Part shown: piece after piece, positions 35,719 to 45,531 of the stretch
Layout: each line of letters begins with the position of its first letter
How positions within the stretch are numbered: position 1 is the stretch's first letter
Source: Streptomyces acidiscabies
Lineage (GTDB): Bacteria; Actinomycetota; Actinomycetes; Streptomycetales; Streptomycetaceae
Assembly (NCBI RefSeq): GCF_020010905.1
Contig: NZ_JAGJBY010000002.1
Location: 2,418,001 to 2,482,000 of the forward strand
Direction: 5' to 3'
DNA: 64,000 bases
Notes under the pieces: model-generated
The model's database searches: none
The model's input: the letters and a program-made list of their open reading frames with translations, nothing else
What the model was told of the DNA's origin: nothing
Translations under genes and position numbers: made by a program

Positions 35719-38532
35719 TCAGGTGGCCCGGCGCCCCGCCGCGAGCCGCACGATGTCCACCCGTGAGCGGATGCCGAGCTTGCGGTAGACGCGCGTCAAC
35801 GTGGCCTCCACGGTCTTGACGCTGATGAACAGCCGGGCGGCGATCTCCCGGTTGGTGGCGCCCTCCATGACGAGCGCGGCGACCTGACGCTCCATCGCGG
35901 CGAGCCCCTCCAGCGCGTCGGCGGCGGGCGCCCGCTCCACGAGAGCGGGCGTCTCGACGCCGGACGCGAGGGCCGCGTCGACCTGCCGCAGCCAGGGCAC
36001 GGCCCGGCACCGCCGGAAGAGGCGGGTGGCCTCGTCGTACGACGTCGGCCCGGGCCGCCGCGTGCGCAGCCGGGCCAGCGCGAACGCGGCACGGGCCTCC
36101 TCCAGCGCGTACCCGAGTTTCGCCAGCCGGTCCTGGACGGACGTCAGTTGGGCGAGGGCGGTGTCGTGGTCGCCGCGCGCGGCGCGTACGAGGGCCTCGG
36201 CGCGGTCGAGGACGGCGATGATGCTCTCGCGGCCGAGCCGTACGGCGTGCTCGCGGGTGACGTCGATGACGTCCTGCGCCTCGGCGGCCTCCCCGACCCG
36301 CACGAGAGCCTCGGCGAGGTCGCCCTGCCAGCGCCCGCGCGCGGGGTCGGTGATGCCGAGCCCCTGCTCCAACTCCCGTACCCGGCGCAGCGACTGGACG
36401 GCGCCGGCGGCGTCGTCGGCGACCAGCTGGGCGTACCCGAGGGAGGCGAGGGCCTTGGACAGGTACATCTGGTCGCCGTCGCCCTCGGCGCGTCCGGCGG
36501 CCTCGCGGGCGAGTTCCAGGGCGCGTTCGACGTCGCCGCCGGACGCCTCGGCCTGGGACGTCAGCATCGCGGAGGCGCCGAGCCCGATCCCGGAGTCGCG
36601 CGCGAGGCGCAGGGACTCGCGGGCCAGGTCGAGGGCGCGCCCGCAGTGCCCGGAGCGCAGTTCGGTCTCGGCGAGGAACCGCTGGAAGTGCACCTCGCTC
36701 TCGACGACGCCCCGCCGCTGCACCTCCCGCAGCAGCGCGGTGATCGTCGTGCGCGCCTCGGGCAGCTGATCGCTCATCAGCAGCCAGCGGAACCGCGCCA
36801 TCGCGGGCCCGTTGTGATGGCAGGCGACATCGGCGAACTGCGGTTCCCTGAGGGCCTTCTTGATGGTCGCGGGCGCGTCCGGATGCCCCATCAGGGTTTC
36901 GGTGGACGCCTGGAGGGACAGCGCCATCAGCTCCGTACGGCGGTCCCCGCCGCGCTCGGCGAGTTCGGCGGCGTGCGCGGACTGCCGGCGGGCCTCGGGG
37001 AACTCGCCGTCGACGACCAGGCCCCGCCAGGCCAGTTGGTAGTGGACGAGGGCGAGGAGGCGGGGGTCGTCGCCCGCGTCGGCGAGGACCTTCGGGAAGA
37101 CGGCGTCGACCTCGCCGAGCGCCTGCCCGGCGGACTCGATGACGATCATCCAGGCGCGCACCCGGTCGGCGGGCGCGGTGACCCGGGCCAGCACGTCGTG
37201 CGCGATGTCCCGCGCGAAGTCGGCCTCCCCGGCGGTGATCGCGTCCTCGCCCGCCTCAAGGCGCCGCTCGTCCGGGGAGGGCGCGGCGTCCGGCGGGGTG
37301 TGCCGGGCGGCGAGCAGCCCGAGCGAGGCGGCGACCGAGGGGGCGCCCCGGTCGCGGGCGAGGGCGGCGGCCTCGGAGAGCCGGTCGGCGACCTCCGGGT
37401 CCGTACCGGTCGTCGCCAGCGCGAGGTGGCGGGCGCGCTCGATGGGGTCGGAGGCGGCCGTGGACAGCGCCGCGTGCGCGGCCCGCCGGTCCTGCGCGGG
37501 CGCCTCCGCGTACAGCGCGGCCGAGATCAGCGGGTGCGCGAACCGTACGGCCGGACCCTCCGGCTCCGTCGCGAGCAGGCCCAGCGCTGCGGCCTGCGCG
37601 GTCTCCGCCTCGGCGTTCTCCCGGCCCGCCGCGTGCAGCAGGGCGAGCGTCGGGCGCGCGCCCGCGCTGGCGACCAGCAGGGTGCGGCGGGCCTCGGCGG
37701 ACAGCATGTCGAGGCGGGACAGCACCAGCGCGCGCAGCGAGGTCGGCACCGGCAGCGGCTCGCCGGGGCGCGGGGCCGTCGGCATCTCGCTCAGGGCGCG
37801 GCCCAGCTCCAGCGCGTACAAGGGGTTGCCGCCGCTGGTGCGGTGGATGTCGCGGACCGTGGAGCGGGGCAGCTCCGTGTAGCCGCGGTGGTCGAGGAGC
37901 GCGGACACGTGCGCGCGCGAGAGCGCGTTCAGCCGGATCGCGAGGGTGTCCGGCGGGGACTGGCGCAGCTGCCGGTCGTACTCCTGGCCCTCCGTACGGA
38001 CCGCGCACAGAAGTTGTACGGGGGTGTCGCCGAGCCGGCGTGCCGCGAACCCGAGGAGTTCGGCACTGGCGGGATCCAGCCACTGCATGTCGTCCGCGAC
38101 GACCAGGACCCGGCCGCGCGTGGCGAGCTGGCGCAGCGCCGACAGGACGGCCAGGCGCAGGGCGAGGCCGTCGCGCTGGAGGGTGGACTCGCCGCGCCCG
38201 GTGAGCGCCGATTCGAGCGCCGTGCGCTGGGCGGCGGGCAGGGCGGTGGCCACGTCGTCGAGGACCAGGCCGAAGAGGTCGGCGAGGGCCAGGAACGGGA
38301 GGTGGGATTCGGACTCGGTCGCCGAGCAGCGCAGGACGGTGTGCGCGCTCTCGCCGTAATCCGTCGCCAAAGCGCGCAGCACCGTCGATTTCCCGATTCC
38401 GGCCGGCCCGTGGAGCAGCACGCTGCCGCCCCGCGCGAGCTGGTCGCGGGCCGACGTCCACAGCTCGTCCCTGCCGATGACCAGGTCGGGGCGGCATCGG
38501 GCAGACTCCTTGAAGTCCCGTCGCACGGTCAC
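35719..38532 (-). CDS. Large LuxR-family ATPase regulator (LAL type)
   Basis: 937 residues. GTG at 38532 follows GGAGGGGAG. Walker A GPAGIGKST is near residue 40, Walker B LVVADDMQWLD near 145, a long TPR-like helical middle, and a C-terminal LuxR helix-turn-helix with ATNREIAARLFISVKTVEATLTRVYRKLG. LAL proteins are ATP-dependent activators, often of catabolic or secondary-metabolite operons. It is followed upstream by another LuxR-type gene transcribed the same way; no target is evident. Confidence 0.92.
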   Translation of the reverse strand: MTVRRDFKESARCRPDLVIGRDELWTSARDQLARGGSVLLHGPAGIGKSTVLRALATDYGESAHTVLRCSATESESHLPFLALADLFGLVLDDVATALPAAQRTALESALTGRGESTLQRDGLALRLAVLSALRQLATRGRVLVVADDMQWLDPASAELLGFAARRLGDTPVQLLCAVRTEGQEYDRQLRQSPPDTLAIRLNALSRAHVSALLDHRGYTELPRSTVRDIHRTSGGNPLYALELGRALSEMPTAPRPGEPLPVPTSLRALVLSRLDMLSAEARRTLLVASAGARPTLALLHAAGRENAEAETAQAAALGLLATEPEGPAVRFAHPLISAALYAEAPAQDRRAAHAALSTAASDPIERARHLALATTGTDPEVADRLSEAAALARDRGAPSVAASLGLLAARHTPPDAAPSPDERRLEAGEDAITAGEADFARDIAHDVLARVTAPADRVRAWMIVIESAGQALGEVDAVFPKVLADAGDDPRLLALVHYQLAWRGLVVDGEFPEARRQSAHAAELAERGGDRRTELMALSLQASTETLMGHPDAPATIKKALREPQFADVACHHNGPAMARFRWLLMSDQLPEARTTITALLREVQRRGVVESEVHFQRFLAETELRSGHCGRALDLARESLRLARDSGIGLGASAMLTSQAEASGGDVERALELAREAAGRAEGDGDQMYLSKALASLGYAQLVADDAAGAVQSLRRVRELEQGLGITDPARGRWQGDLAEALVRVGEAAEAQDVIDVTREHAVRLGRESIIAVLDRAEALVRAARGDHDTALAQLTSVQDRLAKLGYALEEARAAFALARLRTRRPGPTSYDEATRLFRRCRAVPWLRQVDAALASGVETPALVERAPAADALEGLAAMERQVAALVMEGATNREIAARLFISVKTVEATLTRVYRKLGIRSRVDIVRLAAGRRAT

Positions 38533-38769
38533 CGCTCCCCTCCGAGTGTCGTGTGCGGGGCAAATTCTAGGCAACGTCCCTTTGATATTCGGAGGGACAT
38601 CCGGGTGAGGGAGATAACAGCCGACGGCATGAGGAAATTCAGTAAGCGGTGGCCTGAATGAGCCGTGTACGTCCGAGGCCCTCGGAAGGGCTCCGGACGG
38701 CGCGCGTCCTCCCGTCCGCGACGGTTCACACCGGCCACCCCTTCCCTGTCCGGAAACCAACTCTCCCAC

Positions 38770-39621
38770 TCAGGGCAACAGCCCCGCCCGCCTTGCCGCG
38801 ACGACCGCCTCGCCCCGGGTCCGCGCCCCCAGCCTGCGCATCGCCGACCGCAGATAGCCCTTGACCGTCTCCGGCCGCAGCCCGAGCCGCTCGGCGGTCA
38901 GCGCGTTGGTCGCGCCGGCCGCCACACAGGCGAGGACGTCCAGCTCGCGCGGCGCGAGCGTGGTACCGCTTTCTACGGTTTCCGCCTGCTCGGCGCTCAA
39001 TGTCAGCAGACCACACGCGTCGAGGAGTTCCGCCCGCAGTTGCGGGTCCGTGATGCGCGGGGCCAGCGCGCGCAGCGCCGCGTGCGCCTCCCGGACCTGC
39101 TCCCAGTGCGCCGCGTCCGCCGGGCGCCCCGGCTCGATCACCGGCCGCGCCGCCTCCAGCAGGGCCTGCGCCTCGTCCTGCACCACCAGCGCCTGCTCGA
39201 CGTCCCGCGCCACGTCCACCGCCGCGACCAGCATCCGGTCGCCCAGCGGCATCGCGGTGCGCAGCGCCCCGTACAGCACGCCCCGCACCCGGCGGCGCAC
39301 CACGATCGGCACCGCCAGCACCGAGCGGATGCCCTCCTCGGCGACCGCCACGTCGTACTCGTGGCTGATCTGCCGCGAGACCGAGTAGTCGCTCACCGCG
39401 ATCGGCCGCGCGAGCGCCAGCGTCTTGCCGCCGAGGCCGTAGCCGGCCGTCACCGCCAGGCCGCGCAGCGAGGTCGTGTCCGCGCCGCTCATCTCCGTGA
39501 TCCGCATCCGCCGCTGGCCCAGCTCGACCGGCCCGCCGAACGTCACCGGCAAGCCGGTGGTCCGCCGCAGCCGGACGAGCGCGCCATGAATCTCCATCGT
39601 TCCCGACGCGTCCGCTGCCAC
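38770..39621 (-). CDS. GAF-LuxR transcriptional regulator
   Basis: 283 residues from GTG 39621, which has GAGG upstream; ATG 39597 is an alternative. The N-terminal two thirds are GAF-like (LGGKTLALARPIAVSDYSVS, GIRSVLAVPIVVRRRVRGVLY). The C-terminal part is a LuxR helix-turn-helix, LAPRELDVLACVAAGATNALTAERLGLRPETVKGYLR. It is divergent from the two acyl-CoA ligase genes and probably controls them. Confidence 0.88.
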   Translation of the reverse strand: MAADASGTMEIHGALVRLRRTTGLPVTFGGPVELGQRRMRITEMSGADTTSLRGLAVTAGYGLGGKTLALARPIAVSDYSVSRQISHEYDVAVAEEGIRSVLAVPIVVRRRVRGVLYGALRTAMPLGDRMLVAAVDVARDVEQALVVQDEAQALLEAARPVIEPGRPADAAHWEQVREAHAALRALAPRITDPQLRAELLDACGLLTLSAEQAETVESGTTLAPRELDVLACVAAGATNALTAERLGLRPETVKGYLRSAMRRLGARTRGEAVVAARRAGLLP

Positions 39622-39786
39622 CCTGCACCCGCCTCTTTCTACGGCTCTGCCGCCGCGCACACCCCCGTTCGGGGGTAGTGAGACCTGCATCACGGATTAC
39701 ACGATGGCAGAGTGCCGCCGGGCAATGGACCGGTACGGAGCGGGAGTGAACCGGAGGAACACTCTCCGTGGATCGAAGGAGTGCAG

Positions 39787-41517
39787 ATGGTGACGAAGGA
39801 TTCGTTCTCCGTGCGGGTTTCCGCCGATTCCAACTCGTCTGCCGCCTATGCCGGTTCCGCCACGGAATTCCGCAGAGCCCGGGACTTCCTGCTCGCCCAC
39901 CGCGAGGACTACGCCACCGCGTACGCCGGGTTCACGTGGCCGCGCCCCGAACGCTTCAACTGGGCGCTCGACTGGTTCGACGCGATCGCCGACGGCAACG
40001 ACCGCACCGCGCTGCACATCGTCGAGGAGGACGGCTCCGAACAGAAGCTGTCCTTCGCCGAGTTGGCGCACCGCTCGAACCAGGTCGCGAACTGGCTGCG
40101 CGCGCGGGGCGTGCGTGCCGAGGACCGGGTCCTCGTGATGCTGGGCAACCAGGCCGAGTTGTGGGAGATCGCCCTCGCCGCGATGAAGCTGCGCGCCGTC
40201 GTCATCCCGGCAACTCCCTTGCTGGGCCCGGCGGATCTGCGCGACCGCGTCGAGCGGGGCCGCGTCCGGCACGTGATCGTCCGCTCCACCGACGCCGCCA
40301 AGTTCGCGGAGGTGCCCGGCCGTTACACGAAGATCACGGTCGGCGAACCGGTCGAGGGCTGGCACTCCTACGCCGAAGTCGACGCCGCGCCCGCCGAGTT
40401 CACCCCCGACGGTGAGACCCTCGCCGACGATCCGCTGATGCTCTACTTCACCTCCGGCACCACCGCCCGCCCCAAGCTCGTCGAACACACCCACGCGTCC
40501 TACCCCATCGGGCACTTGGCCACCATGTACTGGATCGGCCTCAAGCCCGGCGACGTCCACCTCAACATCTCCTCGCCCGGCTGGGCCAAGCACGCCTGGT
40601 CCAACCTCTTCGCCCCCTGGAACGCCGAGGCGACCGTCTTCATCTTCAACTACGCCCGGTTCGACGCGAGTCGGCTGATGGCGGAGATGGACCGGGCCGG
40701 GGTGACGACGTTCTGCGCGCCGCCGACCGTCTGGCGCATGCTCATCCAGGCCGACCTGACCCAGCTGCGTACGCCGCCGCGTGAGGCCGTCGCCGCCGGG
40801 GAACCCCTCAACCCCGAAGTGATAGAGCAGGTGCGGCGGGCCTGGGGGCTCACGATCCGGGACGGGTTCGGGCAGACCGAGACGGCCGTCCAGATCGCCA
40901 ACAGCCCCGGCCAGCCCCTCAAGACGGGCTCCATGGGGCGGCCCAGCCCCGGCTACAAGGTCGAGCTGCTCGACCCCGTCTCCGGCGCTCCCGGCGTCAC
41001 CGAGGGGGAGATCGCCCTCGACCTCGCCGGGCGGCCCGTCGGGCTCATGACCGGGTACCACGGGGACGCGGACCGTACGGCCGAGGCGATGGCGGGCGGC
41101 TACTACCGCACCGGGGACGTCGCCTCCCGCGACGCGGACGGGTACCTGACGTACATCGGGCGCAGCGACGACGTGTTCAAGGCCAGCGACTACAAGATCT
41201 CGCCGTTCGAGCTGGAGAGCGCGCTGCTGGAGCACGAGGCGGTGGCCGAGGCGGCGGTGGTACCGGCGCCGGACCCGGTGCGGCTGTCCGTGCCCAAGGC
41301 GTACGTGGTGCTGGCGGCGGGGTGGGAGGCCGGTCCCGAGACGGCGGCGGCGCTGTTCGCGCACTCCCGCAAGGTGCTCGCGCCCTACAAGCGGATCAAG
41401 CGGCTGGAGTTCGCGCCGTTGCCGAAGACGGTGTCGGGGAAGATCCGGCGGATAGAGCTTCGGGAGGCTACGGCGGAGGGGTCGGAGAACGAGTACCGGG
41501 AAGAAGACTTCCGGTGA
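39787..41517 (+). CDS. Acyl-CoA synthetase (AMP-dependent)
   Basis: 576 residues from ATG 39787, which follows AAGGAG; the more upstream open codons are not supported. Adenylate-forming enzyme: LYFTSGTTARPKLVEHTH P-loop near 220-237, GFGQTETAV adenine motif, YYRTGDVASRD, and the C-terminal lysine in LPKTVSGKIRR. Closest in look to medium-chain or aromatic acyl-CoA ligases. Its stop overlaps the next ligase gene by 4 nt. Confidence 0.92.
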   Translation: MVTKDSFSVRVSADSNSSAAYAGSATEFRRARDFLLAHREDYATAYAGFTWPRPERFNWALDWFDAIADGNDRTALHIVEEDGSEQKLSFAELAHRSNQVANWLRARGVRAEDRVLVMLGNQAELWEIALAAMKLRAVVIPATPLLGPADLRDRVERGRVRHVIVRSTDAAKFAEVPGRYTKITVGEPVEGWHSYAEVDAAPAEFTPDGETLADDPLMLYFTSGTTARPKLVEHTHASYPIGHLATMYWIGLKPGDVHLNISSPGWAKHAWSNLFAPWNAEATVFIFNYARFDASRLMAEMDRAGVTTFCAPPTVWRMLIQADLTQLRTPPREAVAAGEPLNPEVIEQVRRAWGLTIRDGFGQTETAVQIANSPGQPLKTGSMGRPSPGYKVELLDPVSGAPGVTEGEIALDLAGRPVGLMTGYHGDADRTAEAMAGGYYRTGDVASRDADGYLTYIGRSDDVFKASDYKISPFELESALLEHEAVAEAAVVPAPDPVRLSVPKAYVVLAAGWEAGPETAAALFAHSRKVLAPYKRIKRLEFAPLPKTVSGKIRRIELREATAEGSENEYREEDFR

Positions 41518-43127
41518 CGTCCGGGGGTGTGTCTTACGCCCACGGCGCCGGGTCAGTTGGTCTCCTCGGTGACACCATCGGCGCCAACCTCGATCGTGCC
41601 GTGGCTCGTTGGGGCTCTCGGGAGGCGCTTGTCGACGTGCCGTCCGGGCGGCGCTGGACGTACGCCGAATTCGCCGCCGACGTCGAGGAGTTGGCGTGCG
41701 CGCTGCTCGCGAGCGGGGTCGGCAAGGGGGACCGGGTCGGGGTGTGGGCGGTCAACGCCCCCGAGTGGGTGCTCGTGCAGTACGCCACCGCCAGGGCCGG
41801 CGCGGTCCTGGTGAACATCAACCCCGCGTACCGCACGCACGAGGTCGCCTACGTCCTCGACCAGGCCGGGGTCTCGCTGCTGTTCGCCTCGGTCGCGCAC
41901 AAGGGCAGTGACTACCGGGCGATGGTCGAGCAAGTCCGGGGACGCTGCCCCGACTTGAGGGAGACCGTGTACTTCGGGGACCCCGGCTGGGAGGAGTTCG
42001 TCGCGCGCGGCGGACCCGTACCGCGCGGTGAACTCCTCGCCCGCGAGGCCGAGTTGTCCTGCGACGACCCGATCAACATCCAGTACACGTCCGGCACGAC
42101 GGGGTTCCCCAAGGGCGCCACGCTCTCGCACCACAACATCCTCAACAACGGTTACTTCGTGGGGGAGTTGCTGGGGTACGACGAACAGGAACGGATCTGC
42201 GTACCCGTGCCCTTCTACCACTGCTTCGGCATGGTGATGGGAAACCTGGCGGCCACATCGCACGGCGCCTGCATCGTCGTCCCGGCCCCGTCCTTCGAGC
42301 CCGCCGCCACCCTCCACGCGGTCCAGCGGGAACGCTGCACGTCCCTCTACGGCGTACCGACCATGTTCATCGCGGAGTTGAACCTCCCCGACTTCGCCGC
42401 CTACGACCTCACGACCCTGCGCACCGGCATCATGGCCGGGTCCCCCTGCCCCGTAGAGGTTATGAAGCGCGTCGTCGCCGAGATGCACATGGCCGAGGTC
42501 TCCATCTGCTACGGCATGACCGAGACGTCCCCGGTCTCCCTCCAGACGCGCCGCGACGACGACCTCGAACACCGCACGGCGACCGTCGGCCGGGTCCTTC
42601 CCCACGTCGAGGTGAAGATCGTCGACCCCGCGACCGGCGTCACCCAACCCCGGGGCCGCGCGGGCGAGTTGTGCACGCGGGGCTACAGCGTGATGCTCGG
42701 CTACTGGAACGAGCCGTCGAGGACCGCCGAATCCATCGACGCCGGCCGCTGGATGCACACCGGCGACCTGGGCGTGATGCGCGAGGACGGCTACGTGGAG
42801 ATCGTCGGCCGCATCAAGGACATGATCATCAGGGGCGGCGAGAACATCTACCCGCGCGAGATCGAGGAGTTCCTCTACGCGCACCCGAAGATCCGCGACG
42901 TCCAGATCGTCGGCGTCCCCCACGAGACGTACGGCGAAGAGGTCCTGGCCTGCGTCATCCCCCACGACGCGGGCGACCCCCCGACGCTGGACGAGATCCG
43001 GGGCTACTGCGCGGGGCGCCTGGCCCACTACAAGATCCCGAGCCGGGTGCGGATCCTGGACGCGTTCCCGATGACGGTGTCGGGAAAGGTCCGGAAGATC
43101 GAACTGCGGGAGACGTACGGGGGATAG
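41514..43127 (+). CDS. Acyl-CoA synthetase, fatty-acid type
   Basis: 537 residues from GTG 41514 in a GTGA overlap with the upstream ligase. INIQYTSGTTGFPKGATLSH, CYGMTETSPVSLQ, MHTGDLGVMREDGYVEIVGR, IIRGGENIYPREIEEFLY and MTVSGKVRKIEL are complete adenylate-forming motifs. The pair of ligases in one operon would activate different acids. A strong hairpin follows. Confidence 0.92.
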   Translation: MTSGGVSYAHGAGSVGLLGDTIGANLDRAVARWGSREALVDVPSGRRWTYAEFAADVEELACALLASGVGKGDRVGVWAVNAPEWVLVQYATARAGAVLVNINPAYRTHEVAYVLDQAGVSLLFASVAHKGSDYRAMVEQVRGRCPDLRETVYFGDPGWEEFVARGGPVPRGELLAREAELSCDDPINIQYTSGTTGFPKGATLSHHNILNNGYFVGELLGYDEQERICVPVPFYHCFGMVMGNLAATSHGACIVVPAPSFEPAATLHAVQRERCTSLYGVPTMFIAELNLPDFAAYDLTTLRTGIMAGSPCPVEVMKRVVAEMHMAEVSICYGMTETSPVSLQTRRDDDLEHRTATVGRVLPHVEVKIVDPATGVTQPRGRAGELCTRGYSVMLGYWNEPSRTAESIDAGRWMHTGDLGVMREDGYVEIVGRIKDMIIRGGENIYPREIEEFLYAHPKIRDVQIVGVPHETYGEEVLACVIPHDAGDPPTLDEIRGYCAGRLAHYKIPSRVRILDAFPMTVSGKVRKIELRETYGG

Positions 43128-43154
43128 GGCTGGGCCCCTTCGAACGGTGACGGC

Positions 43155-43191
43155 GCTCGCGGCCGGTTTCCCCCGTGTCCCGGCCGCGAGC
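43155..43191 (+). terminator. Terminator after acyl-CoA ligase operon
   Basis: Perfect twelve-base stem GCTCGCGGCCGG (43155-43166) and CCGGCCGCGAGC (43180-43191), 13-nt loop. No T run, as is usual in Streptomyces. The remaining 43192-43431 region holds no gene that can be supported. Confidence 0.8.
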
Positions 43192-43431
43192 TGTCCCCCG
43201 TCAGCAGACCCCACCGCCCCCGTTCCGGCAGGACCCGCTGAACTCAATGTGCCCTGTTTCACGGCAGGTTGAAGCCCCTCGACGGTTCTTCAGAGGTTGA
43301 TTTGAGGTTGCCGTACGGCTGCTACGACGGGTGCGGTAACGCATTTATGCGCAGGTACGACGCTGGTGAGGTGGCCGACGATCTCCGCACGGCGACCGGC
43401 GGAGCCCAACTGGCGGCCCCCGCAGGGAAGT

Positions 43432-44250
43432 TCAGCGCAGCCAGTCGAAGGCCCCGGCCCCCGCCTCGTCCCCGGCCTTGTACTCCAGGCTCACGAGCCC
43501 CTCGTATCCGGCCACCGTCAGCCGGTCCAGCCAGGACCTCAGCGGCAGCGAACCCGTGCCCGGTGCGCCACGTCCCGGGGCGTCGGCGATCTGGACGTGG
43601 CCGGTGATGGGGGTGTACTTGTCGATCACCGTCGGGACGTCCGCGCCGTTCGTGCCGAGGTGGTAGAGGTCCATCAGGAAGCGTGCGTTCCCCAGTCCTG
43701 TACGGGAGTTGACCCGGTTCACGACCTCCACCGCGGCTTCCGCGCTCAGCAGGGGGTATCTCGGTGACTCGACCCGGTTGAGCGCCTCGATCAGCAGGAC
43801 CGCGCCCACCCGGTGCGCGGCCCGCGCCGCGTACGTGAGGTTCTCCAGTGCCAGCGCGTCCTGTTCCGCGGGGTCGACGCCCTCGATCCGGTTGCCGTAC
43901 GGCGCGTTGAGGGTGCCGCAGCCCAGGGAGCCGGCGAAGTCGGCGGCGACGTCGACGTTGGCGCGGAAGCGGTCGGACTCGGCGCCGGGGAGGGAGAGGG
44001 CGCCCCGGTCGGGGCCGGGGAGCCGGCCGGAGTAGAAGTTGAGGCCGGTGAGGCGGACGCCCGCGTCGGTGATCGCCCCGCGCAGGGCGTCGAGTTGGGA
44101 CCGGTCCGGCGTCGGGGTGTCCGGCCACGGCCACCACAGCTCGACGTTGCTGAAACCGCTTGCAGCAACGGCCGCCGGACGTTCGAGAAGGGGGAGGTGG
44201 GTGAAGAGGATCGAGACGTTGACGGTGTACCGCCGGTCGGGGAAGCTCAT
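43432..44250 (-). CDS. hyi: Hydroxypyruvate isomerase-like TIM barrel
   Basis: 272 residues from ATG 44250, with GAAGG upstream. Xylose-isomerase-like barrel with VNVSILFTHLPLLERP, FSNVELWWPWP, LIEALNRVESP, FLMDLYHLGTNG, HVQIADAPGRGAPGTG and VSLEYKAG, the segments of Hyi, which converts hydroxypyruvate to tartronate semialdehyde in glyoxylate and allantoin use. The nearby urate genes fit such a purine-nitrogen context. Confidence 0.88.
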   Translation of the reverse strand: MSFPDRRYTVNVSILFTHLPLLERPAAVAASGFSNVELWWPWPDTPTPDRSQLDALRGAITDAGVRLTGLNFYSGRLPGPDRGALSLPGAESDRFRANVDVAADFAGSLGCGTLNAPYGNRIEGVDPAEQDALALENLTYAARAAHRVGAVLLIEALNRVESPRYPLLSAEAAVEVVNRVNSRTGLGNARFLMDLYHLGTNGADVPTVIDKYTPITGHVQIADAPGRGAPGTGSLPLRSWLDRLTVAGYEGLVSLEYKAGDEAGAGAFDWLR

Positions 44251-44386
44251 CGACACCTTCAGGGACGTACCGAAGTGTTTCGTATGCCGGAAAGGGGATT
44301 CTGGCACACGGAGAAAAGACGTCACGTTTCCGGACGGCCTCGGCAACCCCCTGCGGGCGCCCGCCCCCGTCCGGGACAGTGGTCGC

Positions 44387-44710
44387 ATGAGTCTGATGAC
44401 CGACGGCAAGGCACCCGGCCCCGTGCGCTTCTACCTGCGCTGCGACCGCCTCGACTGCGAGGCGCGCGCGGTGTTCGAACTGGTCATCACGGAGCCGGGT
44501 CCCGACATCGAGCAGGACCTGATGGGCCACATCATGCACGAGTCGGGGAAAGCGGTTCCCCACATCGACGCGATGGGCTGGAAGTTCTACCCGGGCGGCA
44601 TCGGCTACTGGTGCCCACGCTGCACGGGCCACCGGACGGGCCCGGCACCCGCCGTCGTACGCGACGCGAAGGCACCGAAGCAGCGGGCCCGGCGCAGGCG
44701 CCCGAAGTGA
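44387..44710 (+). CDS. Small hypothetical protein with paired cysteines
   Basis: 107 residues, family not recognised. Two cysteine pairs (CDRLDC near residue 19 and CPRC near 83) suggest a small zinc-binding fold; the C-terminus is very basic. ATG at 44387 lies 136 nt from the divergent hyi start. No function can be assigned. Confidence 0.7.
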   Translation: MSLMTDGKAPGPVRFYLRCDRLDCEARAVFELVITEPGPDIEQDLMGHIMHESGKAVPHIDAMGWKFYPGGIGYWCPRCTGHRTGPAPAVVRDAKAPKQRARRRRPK

Positions 44711-44750
44711 GGGCTGCCGCGCCGGTGGCGGGGCGCGTTAGGTTGTGCGC

Positions 44751-45011
44751 GTGCGATTGAGAGTGGAGTTCACGACCGAGCCCTTCGACCTCGACGAGGT
44801 GCCCGCCCACGCGCTCGCGGCCCGCAAGGCGCTGGACGCGGCGGAGCTGGACGCCGTCGACGTGGGCCCGTTCGGCAACACGGCCGAGGGGGACGCGCCG
44901 GCCGTCCTGAGCGCCGTGGACGCCGTACTGCGCGAGGCGCTCCAGGCTGGCGCCACCCGCGTCTCGCTCCAGGTCAACGTCCTCGGTGAGAACGCCGGGG
45001 AGGGGGCGTGA
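44751..45011 (+). CDS. Thiamine-binding-like small protein (MTH1187/YkoF type)
   Basis: 86 residues from GTG 44751. The pattern VGPFGNTAEGD...VLSAVDAVLREALQAGATRVSLQVNV resembles the one-domain proteins of the MTH1187 family, which form ferredoxin-like tetramers. A -10-like TTAGGT ends just upstream (44738-44743), so the message may be leaderless. It overlaps the next gene by 4 nt. Family match is by eye only. Confidence 0.6.
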   Translation: MRLRVEFTTEPFDLDEVPAHALAARKALDAAELDAVDVGPFGNTAEGDAPAVLSAVDAVLREALQAGATRVSLQVNVLGENAGEGA

Positions 45012-45082
45012 GCGACCCCGCTGTGAGCGACTCCGCTGTGAGCGACTCCGCTGTGAACGACCCCGCCGTGAGCGATTCCGGC
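45008..45082 (+). repeat. Five 15-bp tandem repeats at 5' end of HTH gene
   Basis: Units of the form GTGAGCGACTCCGCT, five in a row with small changes, coding for SDSAV-type pentapeptides. Each unit supplies an in-frame GTG that could start translation. Confidence 0.85.
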
Positions 45083-45430
45083 GACTTCATCACGGCCGTG
45101 AAACCCCTGGTCGACGCGATCGGCGGCGAGCTGGTCCCGGCCGACGAGGCGGGCCCCGACGACGTCGTCCTCACCTGGTCCGGCGCCGACGCCGTAGCCG
45201 TACGCCTCCCGCAGCTCGCCGACTCCCTCGACCACATCCTCGCGGCGATGGAGAGAAAACTCGGGAAACCGCTTGCGCAACTCGACCGCAAGGCGAAGCA
45301 GGAGATCGTGCGGACGCTGGAGGCGCGGGGGGCGTTCACGGTGCGGCACGGGGTGGAGACGGTGGCGAGCGCGCTCGGCGTGAGCCGGTTCACGGTCTAC
45401 AACTACCTGAACCGAGAGAAAAGCGTCTGA
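45008..45430 (+). CDS. Helix-turn-helix domain protein
   Basis: 140 residues. After the N-terminal pentapeptide repeats come a short domain with DDVVLTWSGADAVAVRLPQL and a C-terminal DauR-like helix-turn-helix, KQEIVRTLEARGAFTVRHGVETVASALGVSRFTVYNYLN. It lies directly before the urate-degradation genes and is a candidate local regulator. The true start may be any of the five repeat GTG codons. Confidence 0.82.
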   Translation: MSDPAVSDSAVSDSAVNDPAVSDSGDFITAVKPLVDAIGGELVPADEAGPDDVVLTWSGADAVAVRLPQLADSLDHILAAMERKLGKPLAQLDRKAKQEIVRTLEARGAFTVRHGVETVASALGVSRFTVYNYLNREKSV

Positions 45431-45531
45431 AACGTCTCATTTGGTTGCGTTTCCGGCGGCGGCCACGCGTGTAACCCGGAATTTTCAACAAACTGTTGAC
45501 GAACGTTCGCGCGACGGCGTTAGCTGACGCC

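Noticed and set aside
43192..43431. Possible short gene after the ligase terminator
   Set aside because: The only frames are short, lack ribosome binding sites and look like no known protein.
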